Shown piece after piece: positions 22,301-34,033 of a DNA stretch of 64,000 nt (position 1 is its first letter; every line of letters begins with the position of its first letter). The stretch covers positions 62,001 to 126,000 of the forward strand of contig JBAGJB010000170.1 in assembly GCA_037577475.1 (NCBI GenBank), read 5' to 3'. Below the pieces are notes generated by a model. The model was not told the DNA's origin and ran no database searches. It saw only the letters and a program-made list of their open reading frames with translations. The position numbers and the translations under genes were made by a program. The stretch comes from Chaunax sp. Z400. Lineage: Eukaryota > Chordata > Actinopteri > Lophiiformes > Chaunacidae.

Positions 22301-25300
22301 GTCTATAGGTTTGCGTTGTTGTTATATTGAGGCTATTGGTTTGTGTTGTTGTTCTATTGAGCCTATAGGTTTGTGTTGTTGTTCTATTGAGCCTATAGGT
22401 TTGTGTTGTTGTTCTATTGAGCCTATAGGTTTGTGTTGTTGTTATAATGAGCCTATAGGTTTGTGTTGTTATTGAGCCTATAGGTTTGTGTTGTTGTTCT
22501 ATTGATCCTATAGGTTTGTGTTGTTGTTATAATGAGCCTATAGGTTTGTGTTGCTATATTGACCCTATAGGTTTGTGTTGTTGTTATAATGAGTCTATAG
22601 GTTTGTGTTGTTGTTATAACGATCCTATAGGTTTGTGTTGTTGTTATAACGATCCTATAGGTTTATGTGTTTGTCATATTGAGCCTATAGGTTTGTGTTG
22701 TTGTTATAATGAGTCTATAGATTTGTGTTGTTGTTCTAATGAGTCTATAGGTTTTATGTTTTTGTCATATTGAGCCTATAGGTTTTTGTTGTTATTCTAT
22801 TGATCCTATAGGTTTGTGTTGTTGTTCTATTGATCCTATAGGTTTGTGGTGTTGTCATATTGAGCCTATAGGTTTTTGTTGTTGTTCTATTGATCCTATT
22901 GGTTTGTGGTGTTGTTGTATTGATCCTATAGGTTTTTGTTGTTGTTATATTGAGTCTATAGGTTTGTGTTGTTATTGAGGCTATAGGTTTGTGTTGTTGT
23001 TCTATTGAGCCTATAGGTTTGTGTTGTTGTTATAATGAGCCTATAGGTTTGTGTTGTTTTTGAGCCTATAGGTTTGTGCTGTTGTTATATTGAGCCTATA
23101 GGTTTGTGCTGTTGTTATATTGAGCCTATAGGTTTGTGTTGTTGTTCTATTGATCCTATAGGTTTGTGTTGTTGTTCTATTGATCCTATAGGTTTGTGTT
23201 GTTGTTATAATGAGTCTATAGGTTTGTGTGTGGTTACATTGAGCCTATAGGTTTGTGTTGTTGTTATAATGAGCCTATAGGTTTGTGTAGTTGTTATAAT
23301 GACTCTATAGGTTTGTGTTGTTGTTATATTGAGCCTATAGGTTTGTGTTGTTGTCATTATGACCCTATAGGTTTGTGTTGTTGTCATATTGAGCCTATAG
23401 GTTTGTGTTGTTCTATTGATCCTATAGGTTTGTGTTGTTGTTATAATGAGCCTATAGGTTTGTGTTGTTGTTCTATTGATCCTATAGGTTTGTGTTGTTG
23501 TTATAATGAGTCTATAGGTTTGTGTGTGGTTACATTGAGCCTATAGGTTTGTGTTGTTGTTATAATGAGCCTTTAGGTTTGTGTAGTTGTTATAATGACT
23601 CTATAGGTTTGTGTTGTTGTTATATTGAGCCTATAGGTTTGTGTTGTTGTCATTATGACCCTATAGGTTTGTGTAGTTGTCATATTGAGCCTATAGGTTT
23701 GTGTTGTTCTATTGATCCTATAGGTTTGTGTTGTTGTTATAATGAGCCTATAGGTTTGTGTTGTTGTTCTATTGAGCCTATAGGTTTGTGTTGTTGTTAT
23801 CATGAGCCTATAGGTTTGTGTTGTTATTGAGCATATAGGTTTGTGTGTGGTGACATTGAGCCTATAGGTTTGTGTTGTTATTGAGCCTATAGGTTTGTGT
23901 TGTTGTTATAATGAGAATATAGGTTTGTGTTGCTATATTGAGCCTATAGGTTTGTGTTCTATTGATCCTATAGGTTTGTGTTGTTGTTCTATTGGTCCTA
24001 TAGGTTTGTGGTGTTGTTGTATTGATCCTATAGGTTTTTGTTGTTTTTATATTGAGTCTATAGGTTTGTGTTGTTGTTATAATGGGCCTATAGGTTTGTG
24101 TTGTTATTGAGCCTATAGGTTTGTGTGTGGTGACATTGAGCCTATAGGTTTGTCTTGTTGTTATAATGAGCCTATAGGTTTGTGTTGTTGTTATAATGAG
24201 CCTATAGGTTTGTGTTGTTGTTATAATGAGAATATAGGTTTGTGTTGCTATATTGAGCCTATAGGTTTGTGTTGTTGTTACATTGAGCCCATAGTTTTGC
24301 GGTGTTGTCATATTGAGCCTATAGGTTTGTGTTGTTGTTATATTGAGTCTATAGGTTTGTGTTGTTGTTCTATTGATCCTATAGGTTTGTGTTGTTGTTA
24401 TAATGAGCCTATAGGTTTGTGTTGTTATTTAGCCTATAGGTTTGTGTTGTTGTTATAATGACTCTATAGGTTTGTGTTGCTATATTGACCCTATAGGTTT
24501 GTGTTGTTGTTATAATGAGTCTATAGGTTTGTGTTGTTGTTACACTGAGCCTATAGGTTTGTGTTGTTGTTATAATGAGCCTATAGGTTTGTGTTGTTGT
24601 TATAATGAGCCTATAGGTTTGTGTTGTTATTGAGCCTATAGGTTTGTGTTGTTGTTCTATTGAGTCTATAGGTTTGTGTTGTTGTTCTATTGATCCTATA
24701 GGTTTGTGTTGTTGTTATAATGAGCCTATAGGTTTGTGTTGTTATTTAGCCTATAGGTTTGTGTTGTTGTTATAATGACTCTATAGGTTTGTGTTGCTAT
24801 ATTGACCCTATAGGTTTGTGTTGTTGTTATAATGAGTCTATAGGTTTGTGTTGTTGTTATAACGATGCTATAGGTTTATGTGTTTGTCATATTGAGCCTA
24901 TAGGTTTGTGTTGTTGTTATAATGAGTCTATTGGTTTTATGTGTTTGTCATATTGAGCCTATAGGTTTTTGTTGTTGTTCTATTGATCCTATAGGTTTGT
25001 GGTGTTGTCATATTGATCCTATAGGTTTGTGTTGTTGTTATAATGAGTCTATTGGTTTTATGTGTTTGTCATATTGAGCCTATAGGTTTTTGTTGTTGTT
25101 CTATTGATCCTATAGGTTTGTGTTGTTGTTCTATTGATCCTATAGGTTTGTGGTGTTGTCATATTGATCCTATAGGTTTGTGTTGTTGTTCTATTGATCC
25201 TATTGGTTTGTGTTGTTGTTCTATTGATCCTATTGGTTTGTGTTGTTGTTATAATGACTCTATAGGTTTGTGTTGTTGTTACACTGAGCCTATAGGTTTG

Positions 25301-26671
25301 TGTTGTTGTTATAATGAGCCTATAGGTTTTTGCTGTTGTTATAATGAGCCTATAGGTTTGTGCTGTTGTTCTATTGAGCCTATAGGTTTGTGCTGTTGTT
25401 CTATTGAGCCTATAGGTTTGTGTTGTTGTTATAATGAGCTTATCGGTTTGTGTTGTTGTTATATTGAGCCTATGGGTTTGTGTTGTTATTCTATTGAGAA
25501 TATAGGTTTGTGTTGCTATATTCAGCCTATAGGTTTGTGTTGTTGTTACATTGAGCCCATAGGTTTGTGTTGTTGTTATAATGAGCCTATAGGTTTGTGT
25601 TGTTATTGAGCCTATAGGTTTGTGTTGTTGTTATAATGAGCTTATCGGTTTGTGTTGTTGTTATATTGAGCCTATGGGTTTGTGTTGTTATTCTATTGAG
25701 AATATAGGTTTGTGTTACTATATTCAGCCTATAGGTTTGTGTTGTTGTTACATTGAGCCTATAGGTTTGTCTTGTTGTTATAATGAGCCTATAGGTTTGT
25801 GTTGTTGTTATAATGAGAATATAGGTTTGTGTTGCTATATTGAGCCTATAGGTTTGTGTTGTTGTTACATTGAGCCTATAGGTTTGTGTTGTTGTTACAT
25901 TGAGCCTATAGGTTTGTGTTGTTGTTACATTGAGCCCATAGTTTTGTGTTGTTGTTATAATGACCCTATAGGTTTATGTTGTTGTTATAATGATCCTCTA
26001 GGTTTGTGTTGTTGTTATATTGAGCCTATAGGTTTGTGTTGTTGTTATATTGAGCCTATAGGTTTGTGTTGTTGTTATATTGAGCCTATAGGTTTGTGTT
26101 GTTGTTATAATGAGCCTATAGGAATGTGTTGTTGTTATAATGACTCTATAGGTTTGTGTTATTGTTATATTGAGCCTATAGGTTTGTGTTGTTGTCATAT
26201 TGAGCCTATAGGTTTGTGTTGTTGTTATAATGAGTGTATAGGTTTGTGTTGTTGTTATAATGAGTGTATAGGTTTGTGTTGTTGTTATAATGAGCCTATA
26301 GGTTTGTGTTGTTATTTAGCCTATAGGTTTGTGTTGTTGTTATAATGACTCTATAGGTTTGTGTTGCTATATTGACCCTATAGGTTTGTGTTGTTGTTAT
26401 AATGAGTCTATAGGTTTGTGTTGTTGTTACACTGAGCCTATAGGTTTGTGTTGTTGTTATAATGAGCCTATAGGTTTGTGTTGTTGTTATAATGAGCCTA
26501 TAGGTTTGTGTTGTTATTGAGCCTATAGGTTTGTGTTGTTGTTCTATTGAGTCTATAGGTTTGTGTTGTTGTTCTATTGATCCTATAGGTTTGTGTTGTT
26601 GCTATATTGAGCCTATAGGTTTGTGTTGTTGTTACATTGAGCCCATAGTTTTGCGGTGTTGTCATATTGAG
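19310..26671. repeat. 7,362-bp higher-order unit, copy A
   Basis: This is the largest tandem unit in the window. Landmarks recur at exactly +7,362 bp throughout: open frames at 20,153/27,515, 22,486/29,848, 23,226/30,588, 24,759/32,121 and 25,620/32,982 have identical translations. The left edge is where TATTGACC (19,304-19,309) no longer matches CATATTGAG in the second copy. It contains the nested 1,300-bp duplication, the recurring 7.6-kb-type block with its 296-bp doubling, and a third family I core at about 25,620-26,300. A derived CCTTTAGG monomer (about 23,570) is shared only with copy B. Confidence 0.9.
19836..22465. repeat. Nested 1,300-bp tandem duplication in copy A
   Basis: GTGCTGTTG monomers at 19,861 recur at 21,161, and the long frames starting at 20,153 and 21,453 share their first ~290 codons. 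Each copy carries a full family I core with four TTACATTGAG monomers, CATAGATTTG, CCTCTAGG, AGGAATG, three GAGTGTATAGG monomers and three GGTTTGCGTTG monomers. Because 20,153-21,442 has no 25-bp monomer inside, it gives the longest open frame of the window (429 codons). Confidence 0.88.
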
Positions 26672-29600
26672 CCTATAGGTTTGTGTTGTTGTTATAATGA
26701 GTCTATAGGTTTGTGTTGTTGTTATAACGATGCTATAGGTTTATGTGTTTGTCATATTGAGCCTATAGGTTTGTGTTGTTGTTATAATGAGTCTATTGGT
26801 TTTATGTGTTTGTCATATTGAGCCTATAGGTTTTTGTTGTTGTTCTATTGATCCTATAGGTTTGTGGTGTTGTCATATTGATCCTATAGGTTTGTGTTGT
26901 TGTTATAATGAGTCTATTGGTTTTATGTGTTTGTCATATTGAGCCTATAGGTTTTTGTTGTTGTTCTATTGATCCTATAGGTTTGTGTTGTTGTTCTATT
27001 GATCCTATAGGTTTGTGGTGTTGTCATATTGATCCTATAGGTTTGTGTTGTTGTTCTATTGATCCTATTGGTTTGTGTTGTTGTTCTATTGATCCTATTG
27101 GTTTGTGTTGTTGTTATAATGACTCTATAGGTTTGTGTTGTTGTTACACTGAGCCTATAGGTTTGTGTTGTTGTTATAATGAGCCTATAGGTTTTTGCTG
27201 TTGTTATAATGAGCCTATAGGTTTGTGCTGTTGTTCTATTGAGCCTATAGGTTTGTGCTGTTGTTCTATTGAGCCTATAGGTTTGTGTTGTTGTTATAAT
27301 GAGCTTATCGGTTTGTGTTGTTGTTATATTGAGCCTATGGGTTTGTGTTGTTGTTATATTGAGCCTATGGGTTTGTGTTGTTATTCTATTGAGAATATAG
27401 GTTTGTGTTGCTATATTCAGCCTATAGGTTTGTGTTGTTGTTACATTGAGCCCATAGGTTTGTGTTGTTGTTATAATGAGCCTATAGGTTTGTGTTGTTA
27501 TTGAGCCTATAGGTTTGTGTTGTTGTTATAATGAGCTTATCGGTTTGTGTTGTTGTTATATTGAGCCTATGGGTTTGTGTTGTTATTCTATTGAGAATAT
27601 AGGTTTGTGTTGCTATATTCAGCCTATAGGTTTGTGTTGTTGTTACATTGAGCCTATAGGTTTGTCTTGTTGTTATAATGAGCCTATAGGTTTGTGTTGT
27701 TGTTATAATGAGAATATAGGTTTGTGTTGCTATATTGAGCCTATAGGTTTGTGTTGTTGTTACATTGAGCCTATAGGTTTGTGTTGTTGTTACATTGAGC
27801 CTATAGGTTTGTGTTGTTGTTACATTGAGCCCATAGATTTGTGTTGTTGTTATAATGACCCTATAGGTTTATGTTGTTGTTATAATGATCCTCTAGGTTT
27901 GTGTTGTTGTTATATTGAGCCTATAGGTTTGTGTTGTTGTTATATTGAGCCTATAGGTTTGTGTTGTTGTTATAATGAGCCTATAGGAATGTGTTGTTGT
28001 TATAATGACTCTATAGGTTTGTGTTATTGTTATATTGAGCCTATAGGTTTGTGTTGTTGTCATATTGAGCCTATAGGTTTGTGTTCTTGTTATAATGAGT
28101 GTATAGGTTTGTGTTGTTGTTATAATGAGTGTATAGGTTTGTGTTGTTGTTATAATGAGTGTATAGGTTTGTGTTGTTGTTATAATGAGTCTATAGGTTT
28201 GTGTGTTTGTCATATTGAGCCTATAGGTTTGTGTTCTATTGATCCTATAGGTTTGTGGTGTTGTTGTATTGATCCTATAGGTTTTTGTTGTTGTTATATT
28301 GAGTCTATAGGTTTGCGTTGTTGTTATATTGAGTCTATAGGTTTGCGTTGTTGTTATATTGAGTCTATAGGTTTGCGTTGTTGTTATATTGAGGCTATTG
28401 GTTTGTGTTGTTGTTCTATTGAGCCTATAGGTTTGTGTTGTTGTTCTATTGAGCCTATAGGTTTGTGTTGTTGTTCTATTGAGCCTATAGGTTTGTGTTG
28501 TTGTTATAATGAGCCTATAGGTTTGTGCTGTTGTTCTATTGAGCCTATAGGTTTGTGCTGTTGTTCTATTGAGCCTATAGGTTTGTGTTGTTGTTATAAT
28601 GAGCTTATCGGTTTGTGTTGTTGTTATATTGAGCCTATGGGTTTGTGTTGTTGTTATATTGAGCCTATGGGTTTGTGTTGTTATTCTATTGAGAATATAG
28701 GTTTGTGTTGCTATATTCAGCCTATAGGTTTGTGTTGTTGTTACATTGAGCCCATAGGTTTGTGTTGTTGTTATAATGAGCCTATAGGTTTGTGTTGTTA
28801 TTGAGCCTATAGGTTTGTGTTGTTGTTATAATGAGCTTATCGGTTTGTGTTGTTGTTATATTGAGCCTATGGGTTTGTGTTGTTATTCTATTGAGAATAT
28901 AGGTTTGTGTTGCTATATTCAGCCTATAGGTTTGTGTTGTTGTTACATTGAGCCTATAGGTTTGTCTTGTTGTTATAATGAGCCTATAGGTTTGTGTTGT
29001 TGTTATAATGAGAATATAGGTTTGTGTTGCTATATTGAGCCTATAGGTTTGTGTTGTTGTTACATTGAGCCTATAGGTTTGTGTTGTTGTTACATTGAGC
29101 CTATAGGTTTGTGTTGTTGTTACATTGAGCCCATAGATTTGTGTTGTTGTTATAATGACCCTATAGGTTTATGTTGTTGTTATAATGATCCTCTAGGTTT
29201 GTGTTGTTGTTATATTGAGCCTATAGGTTTGTGTTGTTGTTATATTGAGCCTATAGGTTTGTGTTGTTGTTATAATGAGCCTATAGGAATGTGTTGTTGT
29301 TATAATGACTCTATAGGTTTGTGTTATTGTTATATTGAGCCTATAGGTTTGTGTTGTTGTCATATTGAGCCTATAGGTTTGTGTTCTTGTTATAATGAGT
29401 GTATAGGTTTGTGTTGTTGTTATAATGAGTGTATAGGTTTGTGTTGTTGTTATAATGAGTGTATAGGTTTGTGTTGTTGTTATAATGAGTCTATAGGTTT
29501 GTGTGTTTGTCATATTGAGCCTATAGGTTTGTGTTCTATTGATCCTATAGGTTTGTGGTGTTGTTGTATTGATCCTATAGGTTTTTGTTGTTGTTATATT

Positions 29601-32600
29601 GAGTCTATAGGTTTGCGTTGTTGTTATATTGAGTCTATAGGTTTGCGTTGTTGTTATATTGAGTCTATAGGTTTGCGTTGTTGTTATATTGAGGCTATTG
29701 GTTTGTGTTGTTGTTCTATTGAGCCTATAGGTTTGTGTTGTTGTTCTATTGAGCCTATAGGTTTGTGTTGTTGTTCTATTGAGCCTATAGGTTTGTGTTG
29801 TTGTTATAATGAGCCTATAGGTTTGTGTTGTTATTGAGCCTATAGGTTTGTGTTGTTGTTCTATTGATCCTATAGGTTTGTGTTGTTGTTATAATGAGCC
29901 TATAGGTTTGTGTTGCTATATTGACCCTATAGGTTTGTGTTGTTGTTATAATGAGTCTATAGGTTTGTGTTGTTGTTATAACGATCCTATAGGTTTGTGT
30001 TGTTGTTATAACGATCCTATAGGTTTATGTGTTTGTCATATTGAGCCTATAGGTTTGTGTTGTTGTTATAATGAGTCTATAGATTTGTGTTGTTGTTCTA
30101 ATGAGTCTATAGGTTTTATGTTTTTGTCATATTGAGCCTATAGGTTTTTGTTGTTATTCTATTGATCCTATAGGTTTGTGTTGTTGTTCTATTGATCCTA
30201 TAGGTTTGTGGTGTTGTCATATTGAGCCTATAGGTTTTTGTTGTTGTTCTATTGATCCTATTGGTTTGTGGTGTTGTTGTATTGATCCTATAGGTTTTTG
30301 TTGTTGTTATATTGAGTCTATAGGTTTGTGTTGTTATTGAGGCTATAGGTTTGTGTTGTTGTTCTATTGAGCCTATAGGTTTGTGTTGTTGTTATAATGA
30401 GCCTATAGGTTTGTGTTGTTTTTGAGCCTATAGGTTTGTGCTGTTGTTATATTGAGCCTATAGGTTTGTGCTGTTGTTATATTGAGCCTATAGGTTTGTG
30501 TTGTTGTTCTATTGATCCTATAGGTTTGTGTTGTTGTTCTATTGATCCTATAGGTTTGTGTTGTTGTTATAATGAGTCTATAGGTTTGTGTGTGGTTACA
30601 TTGAGCCTATAGGTTTGTGTTGTTGTTATAATGAGCCTATAGGTTTGTGTAGTTGTTATAATGACTCTATAGGTTTGTGTTGTTGTTATATTGAGCCTAT
30701 AGGTTTGTGTTGTTGTCATTATGACCCTATAGGTTTGTGTTGTTGTCATATTGAGCCTATAGGTTTGTGTTGTTCTATTGATCCTATAGGTTTGTGTTGT
30801 TGTTATAATGAGCCTATAGGTTTGTGTTGTTGTTCTATTGATCCTATAGGTTTGTGTTGTTGTTATAATGAGTCTATAGGTTTGTGTGTGGTTACATTGA
30901 GCCTATAGGTTTGTGTTGTTGTTATAATGAGCCTTTAGGTTTGTGTAGTTGTTATAATGACTCTATAGGTTTGTGTTGTTGTTATATTGAGCCTATAGGT
31001 TTGTGTTGTTGTCATTATGACCCTATAGGTTTGTGTAGTTGTCATATTGAGCCTATAGGTTTGTGTTGTTCTATTGATCCTATAGGTTTGTGTTGTTGTT
31101 ATAATGAGCCTATAGGTTTGTGTTGTTGTTCTATTGAGCCTATAGGTTTGTGTTGTTGTTATCATGAGCCTATAGGTTTGTGTTGTTATTGAGCATATAG
31201 GTTTGTGTGTGGTGACATTGAGCCTATAGGTTTGTGTTGTTATTGAGCCTATAGGTTTGTGTTGTTGTTATAATGAGAATATAGGTTTGTGTTGCTATAT
31301 TGAGCCTATAGGTTTGTGTTCTATTGATCCTATAGGTTTGTGTTGTTGTTCTATTGGTCCTATAGGTTTGTGGTGTTGTTGTATTGATCCTATAGGTTTT
31401 TGTTGTTTTTATATTGAGTCTATAGGTTTGTGTTGTTGTTATAATGGGCCTATAGGTTTGTGTTGTTATTGAGCCTATAGGTTTGTGTGTGGTGACATTG
31501 AGCCTATAGGTTTGTCTTGTTGTTATAATGAGCCTATAGGTTTGTGTTGTTGTTATAATGAGCCTATAGGTTTGTGTTGTTGTTATAATGAGAATATAGG
31601 TTTGTGTTGCTATATTGAGCCTATAGGTTTGTGTTGTTGTTACATTGAGCCCATAGTTTTGCGGTGTTGTCATATTGAGCCTATAGGTTTGTGTTGTTGT
31701 TATATTGAGTCTATAGGTTTGTGTTGTTGTTCTATTGATCCTATAGGTTTGTGTTGTTGTTATAATGAGCCTATAGGTTTGTGTTGTTATTTAGCCTATA
31801 GGTTTGTGTTGTTGTTATAATGACTCTATAGGTTTGTGTTGCTATATTGACCCTATAGGTTTGTGTTGTTGTTATAATGAGTCTATAGGTTTGTGTTGTT
31901 GTTACACTGAGCCTATAGGTTTGTGTTGTTGTTATAATGAGCCTATAGGTTTGTGTTGTTGTTATAATGAGCCTATAGGTTTGTGTTGTTATTGAGCCTA
32001 TAGGTTTGTGTTGTTGTTCTATTGAGTCTATAGGTTTGTGTTGTTGTTCTATTGATCCTATAGGTTTGTGTTGTTGTTATAATGAGCCTATAGGTTTGTG
32101 TTGTTATTTAGCCTATAGGTTTGTGTTGTTGTTATAATGACTCTATAGGTTTGTGTTGCTATATTGACCCTATAGGTTTGTGTTGTTGTTATAATGAGTC
32201 TATAGGTTTGTGTTGTTGTTATAACGATGCTATAGGTTTATGTGTTTGTCATATTGAGCCTATAGGTTTGTGTTGTTGTTATAATGAGTCTATTGGTTTT
32301 ATGTGTTTGTCATATTGAGCCTATAGGTTTTTGTTGTTGTTCTATTGATCCTATAGGTTTGTGGTGTTGTCATATTGATCCTATAGGTTTGTGTTGTTGT
32401 TATAATGAGTCTATTGGTTTTATGTGTTTGTCATATTGAGCCTATAGGTTTTTGTTGTTGTTCTATTGATCCTATAGGTTTGTGTTGTTGTTCTATTGAT
32501 CCTATAGGTTTGTGGTGTTGTCATATTGATCCTATAGGTTTGTGTTGTTGTTCTATTGATCCTATTGGTTTGTGTTGTTGTTCTATTGATCCTATTGGTT

Positions 32601-34033
32601 TGTGTTGTTGTTATAATGACTCTATAGGTTTGTGTTGTTGTTACACTGAGCCTATAGGTTTGTGTTGTTGTTATAATGAGCCTATAGGTTTTTGCTGTTG
32701 TTATAATGAGCCTATAGGTTTGTGCTGTTGTTCTATTGAGCCTATAGGTTTGTGCTGTTGTTCTATTGAGCCTATAGGTTTGTGTTGTTGTTATAATGAG
32801 CTTATCGGTTTGTGTTGTTGTTATATTGAGCCTATGGGTTTGTGTTGTTATTCTATTGAGAATATAGGTTTGTGTTGCTATATTCAGCCTATAGGTTTGT
32901 GTTGTTGTTACATTGAGCCCATAGGTTTGTGTTGTTGTTATAATGAGCCTATAGGTTTGTGTTGTTATTGAGCCTATAGGTTTGTGTTGTTGTTATAATG
33001 AGCTTATCGGTTTGTGTTGTTGTTATATTGAGCCTATGGGTTTGTGTTGTTATTCTATTGAGAATATAGGTTTGTGTTACTATATTCAGCCTATAGGTTT
33101 GTGTTGTTGTTACATTGAGCCTATAGGTTTGTCTTGTTGTTATAATGAGCCTATAGGTTTGTGTTGTTGTTATAATGAGAATATAGGTTTGTGTTGCTAT
33201 ATTGAGCCTATAGGTTTGTGTTGTTGTTACATTGAGCCTATAGGTTTGTGTTGTTGTTACATTGAGCCTATAGGTTTGTGTTGTTGTTACATTGAGCCCA
33301 TAGTTTTGTGTTGTTGTTATAATGACCCTATAGGTTTATGTTGTTGTTATAATGATCCTCTAGGTTTGTGTTGTTGTTATATTGAGCCTATAGGTTTGTG
33401 TTGTTGTTATATTGAGCCTATAGGTTTGTGTTGTTGTTATATTGAGCCTATAGGTTTGTGTTGTTGTTATAATGAGCCTATAGGAATGTGTTGTTGTTAT
33501 AATGACTCTATAGGTTTGTGTTATTGTTATATTGAGCCTATAGGTTTGTGTTGTTGTCATATTGAGCCTATAGGTTTGTGTTGTTGTTATAATGAGTGTA
33601 TAGGTTTGTGTTGTTGTTATAATGAGTGTATAGGTTTGTGTTGTTGTTATAATGAGCCTATAGGTTTGTGTTGTTATTTAGCCTATAGGTTTGTGTTGTT
33701 GTTATAATGACTCTATAGGTTTGTGTTGCTATATTGACCCTATAGGTTTGTGTTGTTGTTATAATGAGTCTATAGGTTTGTGTTGTTGTTACACTGAGCC
33801 TATAGGTTTGTGTTGTTGTTATAATGAGCCTATAGGTTTGTGTTGTTGTTATAATGAGCCTATAGGTTTGTGTTGTTATTGAGCCTATAGGTTTGTGTTG
33901 TTGTTCTATTGAGTCTATAGGTTTGTGTTGTTGTTCTATTGATCCTATAGGTTTGTGTTGTTGCTATATTGAGCCTATAGGTTTGTGTTGTTGTTACATT
34001 GAGCCCATAGTTTTGCGGTGTTGTCATATTGAG
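26672..34033. repeat. 7,362-bp higher-order unit, copy B
   Basis: This is the direct tandem copy of 19,310-26,671, with every landmark at +7,362 bp and identical translations of every long frame I compared. Homology ends near 34,055, where TATATTGAG replaces ATAATGAG. The nested 1,300-bp duplication is again present (about 27,198-29,827), as is the 296-bp doubling (30,588/30,884). The lack of visible differences over more than 7 kb means the duplication is very recent on the satellite time scale, or is an assembly copy. Confidence 0.9.

Noticed and set aside
26672..34033. Calling the 7,362-bp duplication an assembly error
   Set aside because: The lack of visible differences raises the possibility. 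However, recent tandem copies are expected in satellites, and the sequence alone cannot decide, so it is reported as a duplication with a check proposed.
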